Both the position numbers and the translations under genes were made by a program. The notes under the pieces are model-generated. The model worked only from the letters and a program-made list of their open reading frames with translations, did no database searches and was not told the origin of the DNA. From assembly GCA_934438075.1 (NCBI GenBank), contig CAKSBF010000007.1, forward strand, positions 62,001 to 126,000: a stretch of DNA of 64,000 nucleotides, in the 5' to 3' direction. The DNA is from an uncultured Clostridia bacterium (GTDB lineage Bacteria; Bacillota; Clostridia; UBA1381; UBA9506). Below are positions 24,596 through 33,156 of this stretch, one piece after another (the stretch's first letter is position 1; each line of letters opens with the position of its first letter).

Positions 24596-25299
24596 TTCTC
24601 ATTTCCTCCATGTTTTTCTTGATATTCTCTCTCCGCCTGTGAAACCCGAAGATAAAGCGGCGAAATGCTGTCATAGCGTTCCCAACCGCTTTGCTCCTGC
24701 CTTTTTTCCGCAAGCAAAGTCATATTGGCAGCGGATATAATATGCTGACGAGGTGCCGCAAAACATGCATTGTCTCCTAAGTCCCGACACAACAGTTCCC
24801 GATGCAGCAATGCTCCGTCGCCAACAAACAAACAATGCTTTCCCTTTAGTTTTAAAGAAAGCTCTGCAATTGTCATAACTGACGGAGAAAACTGTTCCTG
24901 CATATTTTCATTGTCTATGCTGTAAGCAGCGCAAAAAACTTCATCAACTCTGGCAAAAATCACAGGGACAATCAAACCGTCAAACGAACCGCAGCCAAAA
25001 GCAAGCGTTTCCAAACTGTTTACCGTCAGTACCGGCTTTGCAAGCGCCTGCGCGAACCCCTTCACCGTTGCCGCACCAATGCGCACTCCCGTAAAAGAAC
25101 CGGGACCCACGCCACAGACAAAGCCATCCATATCACTCATTTCATATTCCGCATCTGCAAGCATTTGTTCCACCATTGGCAGCATACGCGCAGAATGTGT
25201 CTTCTTTTGATTTAACATGTATTCGCAAATTATACTGCCATCCTTCACAACAGCCGCACCGGCAGCCTGTGAAGACGTATCAATTCCCAACAAAAGCAT
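24592..25299 (-). CDS. tsaB: tRNA threonylcarbamoyladenosine synthesis protein TsaB
   Basis: The 235-residue protein starts LLLGIDTSSQAAGAAVV and has VCGVGPGSFTGVRIGAATVKG (about 64-84; shown in outline) typical of the TsaB (YeaZ) ASKHA fold. It acts with TsaD and TsaE in t6A-37 formation on ANN-decoding tRNAs. tsaE is immediately upstream (1-base gap) and rpiB overlaps downstream. tsaD is not in view. Confidence 0.93.
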   Translation of the reverse strand: MLLLGIDTSSQAAGAAVVKDGSIICEYMLNQKKTHSARMLPMVEQMLADAEYEMSDMDGFVCGVGPGSFTGVRIGAATVKGFAQALAKPVLTVNSLETLAFGCGSFDGLIVPVIFARVDEVFCAAYSIDNENMQEQFSPSVMTIAELSLKLKGKHCLFVGDGALLHRELLCRDLGDNACFAAPRQHIISAANMTLLAEKRQEQSGWERYDSISPLYLRVSQAEREYQEKHGGNEK

Positions 25300-25300
25300 T

Positions 25301-25735
25301 TTAAAAAGGCTCCTCTATCATAATCATTCTCGCGTCATCACCGTTTGCCGCAAAGCGCGAAATTGTCACACGAAAACAATGCTTCGGCAAAAAATCAGGA
25401 ACATTTTCCGGCCATTCAATCAAGCATATTGCATCCTCGTTCAGATAGTCGTCAAAACCGATTTCAATCAGTTCATCCTGCTCTTCCAAACGATACATAT
25501 CAAAATGATATATATTTGTTCCATCTGCCGAAGTGTATTCATTTACAATTGTAAAAGTGGGACTGTTGACTATTTCCGTTACACCAAAAAAATCACACAC
25601 GCCTTTGGTAAACACTGTCTTCCCTACACCCAAATCACCCGAAAGACAAACAACATCTCCCTTTTTCAATTCAGACGCAAATTGTTTTGCAAGCAAAAAA
25701 GTATCTTTTTCACCGCTCGTTTGATACTGCTTCAT
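25301..25735 (-). CDS. tsaE: tRNA threonylcarbamoyladenosine synthesis ATPase TsaE
   Basis: The 144-residue protein has a Walker A (LSGDLGVGKTVFTKG, about 33-47), the following SPTFTIVNEY, FDMYRL and an LIEWPE segment (about 107) typical of TsaE (YjeE). It drives the t6A complex by ATP hydrolysis. It is coupled to tsaB downstream and to a proline-rich membrane protein upstream. Confidence 0.95.
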   Translation of the reverse strand: MKQYQTSGEKDTFLLAKQFASELKKGDVVCLSGDLGVGKTVFTKGVCDFFGVTEIVNSPTFTIVNEYTSADGTNIYHFDMYRLEEQDELIEIGFDDYLNEDAICLIEWPENVPDFLPKHCFRVTISRFAANGDDARMIMIEEPF

Positions 25736-25737
25736 TT

Positions 25738-26268
25738 CTATTCTTCACCGCCCGCAGCCGGAGCAACCGGTTTAATCGGTGCTTTCGTTGCCGGCGCTTG
25801 TGTTGGCTCAGCCGGCTTCGGCGTAGGTTCTTTGGTAGGCGCCGCAGTCTTTACCTCCGGCTTTTGTGTCGGAGCTTTGGTAGGCGCTGCCGGTTTCTGT
25901 GTAGCCACAGGCTTTGACGTACTTGAAGAAGGCTTCGACGTTGCAATCGGCGCTTGAGTACTGATACTGCCCTTTGCAATCTCCTCTTCCAGTTCTTTAA
26001 TTTTTCTATCTTTTTCTTCTACTAAAACAATCAATTCTTTTTTCGATAGCTTTTTCAAATCAACTGCAGGCGTTGCAGATGCCGATGCAGACGCTGCCGG
26101 CACGCCCGAAGCCGTCGCAACATCCGGCTCCTGATTGGAACGCAAAGACATTGAAGTAATCCAGAAGGATAAGAAAAACAACGCAATTAACAATACAATA
26201 ACACCCAGCACCAGCAAAAACTTTTTGCCACCGCTCATGGATTTTTTCCCATATTTTGATTTAGCCAT
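25738..26268 (-). CDS. Membrane-anchored, Pro/Thr/Ala-repeat protein of unknown function
   Basis: The 176-residue protein has a basic cytoplasmic start (MAKSKYGKKSMSGGKK), one membrane span (about 17-37), a coiled-coil stretch (LKKLSKKELIVLVEEKDRK, about 67-85) and a C-terminal half built of repeated APTK, TPKP and TQAP units (about 105-176). That tail would extend outside the membrane, possibly through the wall. No domain is recognised. The ATG at 26268 has GGGAGG 5 bases upstream. It is first in the operon ending with the dCMP deaminase. Confidence 0.65.
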   Translation of the reverse strand: MAKSKYGKKSMSGGKKFLLVLGVIVLLIALFFLSFWITSMSLRSNQEPDVATASGVPAASASASATPAVDLKKLSKKELIVLVEEKDRKIKELEEEIAKGSISTQAPIATSKPSSSTSKPVATQKPAAPTKAPTQKPEVKTAAPTKEPTPKPAEPTQAPATKAPIKPVAPAAGGEE

Positions 26269-26363
26269 AATTACCTCCCGTAATCTTAAAACATGTAGCA
26301 TGTGTTTCTGCAATCTCCACATCGCCACATTAATTTTCTGAATCTACAAGCAAGAATATGATT

Positions 26364-26392
26364 ATTGTATCACATTCTATATAAAAAGTAAA
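26364..26392 (-). promoter_or_regulatory. Promoter of the tsaE/tsaB/rpiB/upp operon
   Basis: On the minus strand TTTACT, a 17-base spacer and TACAAT, about 95 bases before the first gene. It is back to back with the luxS promoter. Confidence 0.6.
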
Positions 26393-26417
26393 GAAAAACC
26401 GTTTTATAATGTTTTTT

Positions 26418-26446
26418 TTGACATTTTTACAAAGATGGTGTAAAAT
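26418..26446 (+). promoter_or_regulatory. luxS promoter
   Basis: TTGACA, a 17-base spacer and TAAAAT, about 75 bases before the luxS ATG. Confidence 0.75.
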
Positions 26447-26521
26447 AGATGTCACAGAAAGGGTGTACAAAAATTATTTTCGATATAAATGTTCTGTTAT
26501 ATATTAAAAAGGAGAAACATC

Positions 26522-26980
26522 ATGCAAAAGATATCCAGTTTTACCGTTGATCATTATAAATTGGACGCAGGAATATATATTTCACGTATTGACGGTGATA
26601 TTACAACCTATGACCTGCGCACAAAAAAGCCGTATGTTGATGAAATTATGGACAATTCCACCTGCCATACCGTAGAGCATATGTTTGCTACTTTAATTCG
26701 AAACGGCGCATTGAAAGATCAAATTATTTATTTTGGTCCCATGGGATGCCAAACAGGATTCTATCTGCTGGTACGTGACGCAAAACATACCGAAGTGCTG
26801 GTCGAAGTGAAACGTGTGATAAAAGAAATTACAGAATATAACGGTGAAGTTTTCGGAAATTCCGAAAAAGAATGCGGCAATTGCCATAATCTGGACTTAG
26901 CAAAAGCCAAATTGCTCTGCGAAGAATATTTAAAGATAATTTCTGCCAAGACAGAACATGATTTATACTATAAAATGTAA
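26522..26980 (+). CDS. luxS: S-ribosylhomocysteine lyase
   Basis: The 152-residue protein carries the metal site HTVEH (about 50-54), the catalytic Cys in GPMGCQTGFY (about 76) and a later ECGNC (about 117-121) with the third metal ligand. It cleaves S-ribosylhomocysteine to homocysteine and DPD, the precursor of autoinducer-2, as part of SAM recycling. AAGGAG lies 7 bases before the ATG. It is a single-gene unit; mtnN (pfs) is not adjacent. Confidence 0.97.
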   Translation: MQKISSFTVDHYKLDAGIYISRIDGDITTYDLRTKKPYVDEIMDNSTCHTVEHMFATLIRNGALKDQIIYFGPMGCQTGFYLLVRDAKHTEVLVEVKRVIKEITEYNGEVFGNSEKECGNCHNLDLAKAKLLCEEYLKIISAKTEHDLYYKM

Positions 26981-27028
26981 TTTTATGCATAAAAACGAAT
27001 AAAAATTAAATAAAAATGAGAAAACCTC

Positions 27029-27057
27029 TTTACGAATCCAATTTTTTATAGTAAAAT
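27029..27057 (+). promoter_or_regulatory. Candidate promoter of the amino acid ABC operon
   Basis: TTTACG, a 17-base spacer and TAAAAT, 70 bases before the binding-protein gene. The -35 match is weak. Confidence 0.5.
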
Positions 27058-27128
27058 ATAGCAAAGCGGTTAAATTTATTTTATAAAATGATATGCCGCT
27101 GCACATTTAATACAAAGGGGATATGACA

Positions 27129-27917
27129 ATGAAAAACATTTGGAAAGTTTTCGCACTGGTCTTTGCTGCTGCGATCGTTATGACTGCCTGCAACAAAGCA
27201 CCGACTTCCGGTAACGCTGACTCTTCGGATTTGGCATACATTCAAAACAAAGGTGAAATGATAGTCGGCATCACCGAATACGAGCCGATGAACTACCAAG
27301 AGAATGGCAAATGGACCGGTTTTGACACAGAATTTGCTGAGCTTGTAGCAGAAAAACTCGGCGTAAAAGCAAAATTTATTGTTATTGATTGGGATAATAA
27401 GATTCCTGAACTTGACTCTAAAGCCATCGACTGTGTATGGAACGGCATGACTTTGACTCCTGAGGTAACAAGCAGCATGAATTGTACCGATCCCTATGTT
27501 GTAAATGCACAGGTTTTAGTTGCCAAAGCAGATAAAATCGACAGTTACAAAACCGTTGAAGATATCAAGGACTTAAAGCTTGTTGCTGAAGCGGGCTCTG
27601 CCGGCGAAAAAGCAATTACAGAAGCAGGCTATAACTGCACTGCTGTCACAGCTCAATCGGATGCGCTGCTCGAAGTTTCCTCCGGTGCTGCAGATGCATG
27701 TGTTATCGACATTACCATGGCAAAGGCAATGACCGGCGAAGGCACAAGCTATGCAAATCTTGCTGCTGGTTTTTCGCTTACCTCTGAAAACTACGGCATT
27801 GGTTTCAGAAAAGGTTCGGATATGACCGAAAAAGTAAACAGCATCATCAAAGATTTAAAGGCAGATGGTTCTTTGAAAAAACTTGCTGACAAATATGAAT
27901 TAACCTTGGCTGAATAA
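27129..27917 (+). CDS. Amino acid ABC transporter, substrate-binding lipoprotein
   Basis: The 262-residue protein has a lipoprotein signal (hydrophobic stretch then VMTAC, Cys near residue 20) and a family-3 solute-binding fold: GEMIVGITEYEPMNYQ near 42, FDTEFAELVAEKLGVK near 66 and an LKADGSLKKLADKY end. It would bind a polar amino acid outside the membrane for the permease and ATPase that follow. The AAAGGGG site fits the ATG at 27129 (8 bases) better than 27123 (2 bases). Specificity cannot be read from sequence. Confidence 0.92.
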   Translation: MKNIWKVFALVFAAAIVMTACNKAPTSGNADSSDLAYIQNKGEMIVGITEYEPMNYQENGKWTGFDTEFAELVAEKLGVKAKFIVIDWDNKIPELDSKAIDCVWNGMTLTPEVTSSMNCTDPYVVNAQVLVAKADKIDSYKTVEDIKDLKLVAEAGSAGEKAITEAGYNCTAVTAQSDALLEVSSGAADACVIDITMAKAMTGEGTSYANLAAGFSLTSENYGIGFRKGSDMTEKVNSIIKDLKADGSLKKLADKYELTLAE

Positions 27918-27940
27918 TATTTTTCGCAAATACCGAAAGC

Positions 27941-27972
27941 CGGAGGCTGCTAAAGTCACGCAGCCTCCGTTT
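27941..27972 (+). terminator. Hairpin between binding-protein and permease genes
   Basis: CGGAGGCTGC and GCAGCCTCCG form a perfect 10-bp stem with a 9-base loop, then TTTCTT. The weak T-run suggests partial termination or protection of the upstream mRNA, giving more binding protein than permease. Confidence 0.7.
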
Positions 27973-27999
27973 CTTGCGATATGGAGGTTGTTTTTCTTT

Positions 28000-28695
28000 A
28001 TGTTTTGGACTGTAACACTATCACTGCTGGAGGGCTTTGGCGTCACCGTAAAAATTTTTATATTGACGCTTTTGTTTGCATTGCCCATTGGCCTTATCAT
28101 GAGCTTTGGTTCAATGAGTAAATTTAAACCGCTGAAGTGGCTGATAAAATTTTTTGTGTGGATAATCCGCGGAACACCGCTGATGTTGCAGCTTATCGTT
28201 ATCTATTATGGTCCCGGTTTAATAGCCGGTTGGGCACAGTCTCTCGGTTATTCTAACATCCTGGTGAACTGGATGGCTTCCTGGACAGTGCCCGAAAGAT
28301 TTTTCGCGGTAATGGTTGCCTTTATTATCAATTATTCCTGTTACTTCTCCGAAATATACCGCGGCGGTATTGAAAGCATGTCGCGCGGCCAATATGAGGC
28401 GGGTCAGGTTTTAGGCTTTACCAAAGTACAGGTATTCTTTAAAATAATCTTAATCCAGGTAATCAAAAAAATTGTACCTGCAATGAGCAACGAAATTATT
28501 ACCTTAGTAAAGGATACATCACTTGCCAGAATTATTGCTGTTTACGAAATCATATGGTCGGCACAGGTATTTATTAAACGCGGCGGTCTGCTTTGGCCTC
28601 TTCTCTACACCGGTTTATTTTATTTGCTGTTTTGCGGTCTGCTCACAGTTTTATTTGGATTCATTGAGAAGAAGCTTGATTATTACAAAGGGTAA
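28000..28695 (+). CDS. Amino acid ABC transporter, permease
   Basis: The 231-residue protein has five or so spans and the HisM/GlnP-type features: IIRGTPLMLQLIVIYYG (about 55-71), a Tyr-Arg-Gly-Gly-Ile (about 125) and the EAA-like loop with GQYEAGQVLGFTKVQVFFKI. It forms the membrane channel for the adjacent binding protein and ATPase. The ATG at 28000 is preferred; a TTG at 27988 abuts the GGAGG site. Confidence 0.94.
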   Translation: MFWTVTLSLLEGFGVTVKIFILTLLFALPIGLIMSFGSMSKFKPLKWLIKFFVWIIRGTPLMLQLIVIYYGPGLIAGWAQSLGYSNILVNWMASWTVPERFFAVMVAFIINYSCYFSEIYRGGIESMSRGQYEAGQVLGFTKVQVFFKIILIQVIKKIVPAMSNEIITLVKDTSLARIIAVYEIIWSAQVFIKRGGLLWPLLYTGLFYLLFCGLLTVLFGFIEKKLDYYKG

Positions 28696-28707
28696 GGAGA
28701 TGCTGTT

Positions 28708-29454
28708 ATGCTGGTGTTAGAGGCTAAAAACATAAAGAAAAATTTTGGAAAACTTGAAGTGCTGAAAGGTATTGATCTTTCAATAGCCAAAGGAGATGTA
28801 ATTGCCATTATCGGCCCATCAGGCTCCGGCAAAAGCACCTTCCTGCGATGCCTGATTAATTTAGAAAAAGTGAATGATGGCGATCTTACCATTCACGGTG
28901 AGCCCGTCATTAAAAACGGTACTTATATCAAAACACAGCAGGCTAAGGATGCTTTTAAAAGATTGGGAATGGTATTTCAGAATTTTAACCTGTTCCCGCA
29001 TATGTCTGTCATGGAAAATATTATTTCTGCTCCGGTTTCTGTTAAAAAAATGCCTCAAAATGAGGCAAAAGAGCTGGCTCGCCAGCTTTTGGCGCAAATC
29101 GGTCTTTCCGATAAAGAAAATGCCTATCCGTTTGAATTGTCAGGCGGTCAGCAACAGCGCGTAGCCATTGCTCGTGCACTTGCATTAAAACCGGATATTT
29201 TGCTGTTTGACGAGCCTACCTCTGCACTTGACCCAGAAATGGTCGGCGACGTTCTCGCCGTTATGCGGGAATTGGCACAGGAGGGCATGACAATGGCTGT
29301 TGTCACGCACGAAATGGGCTTTGCAAAAGAAGTTGCTGATCACGTTATTTTTATGGACGGCGGTCAAATTATGGAAAGCGGTACACCGAAAAACATTTTT
29401 GACAATCCGCAAAATTTGAGAACTAAAACTTTTTTAAGCAAGGTACTCTCATAA
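28708..29454 (+). CDS. Amino acid ABC transporter, ATP-binding protein
   Basis: The 248-residue protein has Walker A GPSGSGKST (about 36), the signature LSGGQQQRVAIARAL (about 144) and Walker B ILLFDEPTSALDPE (about 167), with a GlnQ-type H-loop (VVTHEMGFA, about 197). It powers import with the preceding permease. A terminator follows. Confidence 0.96.
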   Translation: MLVLEAKNIKKNFGKLEVLKGIDLSIAKGDVIAIIGPSGSGKSTFLRCLINLEKVNDGDLTIHGEPVIKNGTYIKTQQAKDAFKRLGMVFQNFNLFPHMSVMENIISAPVSVKKMPQNEAKELARQLLAQIGLSDKENAYPFELSGGQQQRVAIARALALKPDILLFDEPTSALDPEMVGDVLAVMRELAQEGMTMAVVTHEMGFAKEVADHVIFMDGGQIMESGTPKNIFDNPQNLRTKTFLSKVLS

Positions 29455-29469
29455 GATATTGCACAATCC

Positions 29470-29515
29470 ATAAACCGTTTTTGTTTTGTTGCGAAACAAA
29501 AACGGTTTATTTTCA
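29470..29515 (+). terminator. Terminator of the amino acid ABC operon
   Basis: AAACCGTTTTTGTTT and AAACAAAAACGGTTT pair over 15 bases, then ATTTT. Confidence 0.85.
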
Positions 29516-29581
29516 CTTTTGCAAGAAAATACGATTATTTATATAAAAAAATATAAATTTTGAAATTATGTCATAATAATC

Positions 29582-29610
29582 TTGAAAAATGTATTGCTTT
29601 ATGATAGAAT
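29582..29610 (+). promoter_or_regulatory. Promoter of the DUF2232-gdpP-rplI-dnaB operon
   Basis: TTGAAA, a 17-base spacer and TAGAAT, 39 bases before the first start codon. Confidence 0.65.
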
Positions 29611-29648
29611 AAAATTTATTTCATAAGTATATAATGGGAGGAACTGTT

Positions 29649-30632
29649 TTGACGAATAAAAATATAAAAACATATTTGCTGACCTGTGCAGCTATTGTGT
29701 TACTGGCTGCAATCTCTTGTTTCCTTGGTGGAATTGTACAGCTTGCTGCCGGAATATTAATTTCAGTTCTGCTCGGTTTGCAAACAGTAAAATATCATTA
29801 CGGCTATGTTGTTTCGTCCGCACTTCTGCTGTTTTTAGTGCCCTTGGTCATAACGGCACTTCTCTCCGGCACGGATTTTAGCAGTGTAATTGTTTATACT
29901 GTATTGCTGACCTTTCCTATAATACTGATGGGATTAACGTTAGGTTTTTCAGCAAACATGAAGATTTCATTTTATAAAACCGTTGTGATTCTTGCAGTAA
30001 TTTACTTAGCCGGTACTGTCACAAATATGAAAATTTTGAGCAGTACTTCATCTGCCTTCAATATTGAAAACATTATTGCTGATTCTATCGGTCAATTTCA
30101 GACCATGCTTGATTCGGTTTACAGCAGCAACCCGGATGCGCTTAATTTAATCAGCACTTTACTGGGCGATATTGCCAAAATGATGCTTACCCTTACACCG
30201 GCTGTTTTTACTTTGCTCAGCATGGGCATAGCGTTTATATGCAGTATGATTTTTAAAACATTCTGCCTAAAGCAGCAGATAGACATCAGCTTTTGGCCAC
30301 CATTTTATAAATTGCGCGCTGACAGATTTGTCTCTGTGCTTTTCTTAGTTATTTTTATTATTAACACTTTTGCACCGGATGGTTTGTTTGCCGATCTGAC
30401 CCTAAACGTAATCGTTATACTCAGCGGTATATTTCTTTTATTTGGATTGTCATTTCTGGACTGGACATTGCGCAGCCGCGGTATGAAGCGTTTACCGCGC
30501 CGCTTGATTTTAATTGCCTGCGTGCCGCTCTGTACCTCATTTTTCATGTTACCGCTGCTGATACTTGTTTCGTTGGGAATGATTGACGGTCTTCTTAACT
30601 TTCGCACGCGCAAACCGCCGAGAGCATTTTAA
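29649..30632 (+). CDS. DUF2232 membrane protein (YybS-like)
   Basis: The 327-residue protein has about eight hydrophobic spans and matches DUF2232/YybS by its position before gdpP-rplI-dnaB and its span pattern. The start is set at TTG 29649, 7 bases after GGGAGG; the ATG at 29634 overlaps that site. YybS family proteins have no firm function. The protein ends with a basic tail (RTRKPPRAF). Confidence 0.78.
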   Translation: MTNKNIKTYLLTCAAIVLLAAISCFLGGIVQLAAGILISVLLGLQTVKYHYGYVVSSALLLFLVPLVITALLSGTDFSSVIVYTVLLTFPIILMGLTLGFSANMKISFYKTVVILAVIYLAGTVTNMKILSSTSSAFNIENIIADSIGQFQTMLDSVYSSNPDALNLISTLLGDIAKMMLTLTPAVFTLLSMGIAFICSMIFKTFCLKQQIDISFWPPFYKLRADRFVSVLFLVIFIINTFAPDGLFADLTLNVIVILSGIFLLFGLSFLDWTLRSRGMKRLPRRLILIACVPLCTSFFMLPLLILVSLGMIDGLLNFRTRKPPRAF

Positions 30633-30666
30633 CCGATATTGCATTGTTTTGAAAAGAGGAAAAGAT

Positions 30667-32661
30667 ATGGATTCTAACAAAAAAATGGAAAAGCTCTATG
30701 TCACAGGCGCATATTATGTGCTGATTATTTTAATTTTGGGTATTGTGTCGCTCTATTTCAATTTATTGCTCGGAATCATCGAAATAGGTGTGGCTGTAAT
30801 ACTCTTTGTCATTGATTTGCTTGTAAAAAGTATCGCCAAAAAACGTGTCACTGCCATGTTTGAACAAATGACCTTAAATCTTGGTTCTGCTACACGAAAC
30901 TCACTCACCGGCTTCTCACTGCCCACAGCAGTCATTCAAAATGACGGAAGAATGAAGTGGTACAACGATGAATTTCAAAATATTTTTCCCGGTGTACAGC
31001 TGTTTGACGTGAAAATTGATACTTTGATCCCCGGCTTTCCTATTGATGCAGCTCGCAATGACAACAGTGGTCTTTTGACCGATATCTCCATCGGCGAACG
31101 TCATTTCAAAGTTGCCGGAAGCGTAGCTGCGCCTCAGGATGAAAAACAACAGGAAGTTATCGTTTTTTATTTCGATGAAATTACTGATTATATGCAGATA
31201 AAAAATAAATATATTATGGAGAAAAATTTTGAATGTCTGTTGTTCATTGACAATTTTGATGAATTGATGGAGTCCACTCCCACGACCTCTGTGCCGCAGC
31301 TTCAGTCCCTGCTGTATAAATACATCAACGATTGGGGCCGTGATAATGGCGGCGTATTGGTACGCTACGAAAAGGATAAATATTCTATCAGTTTTGAATA
31401 TCGCTGTTTGGATGCGATGATAAAAAATAAATTTGAAATTTTAAACCGCATCAGAAGTATAGATGAAGGCAATACATTCCCAGCTACCGTCAGCATCGGC
31501 ATCGGTATGAACGGAAAAAATTTACAGGAAAACGACGAGTTTGCCAAAGCCGCAATTAACATGGCGCTTGGACGCGGCGGCGATCAGGTTGTTATTAAGG
31601 ATGATGAGCAATTTCGCTTTTACGGCGGCTCTTCCAGAGAATATGAAAAAAGCACACGTGTAAAAGCTCGCGTTGTCAGTTTTGCATTAAACGGATTAAT
31701 TCAAAACGCAGAAAACGTAGTGGTAATGAGTCATAAAAACGCTGATATTGATTGTCTGGGTGCCAGTTTCGGAATCTATCGGATGTGCAGAATGTCGCAA
31801 AAACCGGTGCATATTTTATTGGAAACCTATGATCAAACCGTACAGAACATGCTGAATCGCTTTGAAAACGCAGAAGAATATTCTGAGCTTTTTATTAACA
31901 ATCAACAGGCACATTCCCTTGTAAAGGCAAATACCTTGCTGGTTGTTGTTGACACCCATAAGCCTTCTTTGGTAGAGAATGCTTCCCTGCTTACAAAAAC
32001 AAATCAGATTGTTGTTATTGACCATCACAGGCGCGGTACAGAATTTATTGAACACACGGCTCTCATTTATCACGAACCATATGCATCGTCCGCTTGTGAA
32101 ATGATTACCGAGATCTTACAATACACTTCGGATAAAATGTCACTCACCAAGCTTGAGGCTGAATGTCTGTATGCCGGCATTTTAGTCGATACAAAACATT
32201 TTACATTTAAAACAAGTGTACGCACATTTGAGGCAGCATCTTTTCTGCGCAAGCAAGGTGTCGATACCATTGCCATTAAAATGCTGTTTCAGCAGGATTT
32301 AACTTCCTATATCAAACGTGCAAATATTATTAAAAATGCAGAAATTGTAAATGACCGTATCGCTATCAGCTGTTGCGAGGATGAGGACAGCAACGCCCAT
32401 ATTTTAATCGCCCAGGCAGCAGATGAGCTTCTGAATATTAAAGGGATTACCGCTTCGTTTGTCTTATGCGGAAGCCACAAAGGAGTCAGTGTCAGCGGAA
32501 GGTCTCTGGGCGGCATTAATGTCCAAGTAATATTGGAAAAACTCGGCGGAGGCGGTCACTTAACCAGTGCCGGCGCGCAACTGGATGCACTGACAACTGC
32601 TGAGGCCAGAGAACGTCTTTTAAAAGCAATTGATGAATATTATTTAGAAACAACAAACTAA
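30667..32661 (+). CDS. gdpP: Cyclic-di-AMP phosphodiesterase GdpP (YybT)
   Basis: The 664-residue protein has two N-terminal spans (about 12-55), a PAS-like region, a degenerate GGDEF domain (about 180-325, with GGDQV but no canonical motif) and a DHH-DHHA1 domain: HKNADIDCLG (about 355), VVIDHHRRG (about 449) and GGGGHLTSAGA (about 625). It hydrolyses c-di-AMP and so affects wall and potassium homeostasis. The AGAGG site before 30667 supports this ATG; an earlier frame start overlaps the previous gene. Confidence 0.95.
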   Translation: MDSNKKMEKLYVTGAYYVLIILILGIVSLYFNLLLGIIEIGVAVILFVIDLLVKSIAKKRVTAMFEQMTLNLGSATRNSLTGFSLPTAVIQNDGRMKWYNDEFQNIFPGVQLFDVKIDTLIPGFPIDAARNDNSGLLTDISIGERHFKVAGSVAAPQDEKQQEVIVFYFDEITDYMQIKNKYIMEKNFECLLFIDNFDELMESTPTTSVPQLQSLLYKYINDWGRDNGGVLVRYEKDKYSISFEYRCLDAMIKNKFEILNRIRSIDEGNTFPATVSIGIGMNGKNLQENDEFAKAAINMALGRGGDQVVIKDDEQFRFYGGSSREYEKSTRVKARVVSFALNGLIQNAENVVVMSHKNADIDCLGASFGIYRMCRMSQKPVHILLETYDQTVQNMLNRFENAEEYSELFINNQQAHSLVKANTLLVVVDTHKPSLVENASLLTKTNQIVVIDHHRRGTEFIEHTALIYHEPYASSACEMITEILQYTSDKMSLTKLEAECLYAGILVDTKHFTFKTSVRTFEAASFLRKQGVDTIAIKMLFQQDLTSYIKRANIIKNAEIVNDRIAISCCEDEDSNAHILIAQAADELLNIKGITASFVLCGSHKGVSVSGRSLGGINVQVILEKLGGGGHLTSAGAQLDALTTAEARERLLKAIDEYYLETTN

Positions 32662-32684
32662 ACATAAACTGGAGGTCAAGACGA

Positions 32685-33131
32685 ATGAAAGTAATTTTAA
32701 AGGCAGATGTAAAAGGACATGGTAAAAAAGGCGAGCTTGTAAACGCCTCCGACGGATATGCAAGAAATTATTTATTGCCGAAAGGCTTGGCCGTAGTGGC
32801 AGATAAAACCTCTATTAACGCGCTGGAAGGCCAAAAAAGTGCAGCTGCATTCCACAAAAATCAGGAGAAACAGCAAGCACAGGAATTAGCAGAAAAGCTA
32901 AATGAAATAACGGTTACATTCTCTGCCAAAGCCGGAGAAAACGGGAAGCTTTTCGGTTCCATAACCGCAAAGGATGTTGCCGAACAGATAAAAATGCAGC
33001 ATCATTTGATCGTTGATAAGAAAAAGCTGGTACTGCCTGAAGGTATCAAAACACTCGGCGTAATACAAGTACCGGTAAAAGTTTATCCTGAAATCTCTGC
33101 TACTGTAAAGGTAAGCGTTACGGCACAATAA
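32685..33131 (+). CDS. rplI: Large ribosomal subunit protein bL9
   Basis: The 148-residue protein has the bL9 start (DVKGHGKKGELVNASDGYARN, shown in outline; about 9-29), the YLLPKGLA block, a long central helix and a C-terminal domain with GKLFGSITAKDVAE (about 88). It is in the conserved gdpP-rplI-dnaB order with a GGAGG site before the ATG. Confidence 0.97.
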   Translation: MKVILKADVKGHGKKGELVNASDGYARNYLLPKGLAVVADKTSINALEGQKSAAAFHKNQEKQQAQELAEKLNEITVTFSAKAGENGKLFGSITAKDVAEQIKMQHHLIVDKKKLVLPEGIKTLGVIQVPVKVYPEISATVKVSVTAQ

Positions 33132-33156
33132 CAGAAATCCCCTTGAAAGGATACGG

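Noticed and set aside
25738..25950. Pro/Thr/Ala repeats as a CRISPR-like or satellite DNA array
   Set aside because: The repeats are at codon level, irregular in DNA spacing and inside a clear gene with a promoter and ribosome-binding site.
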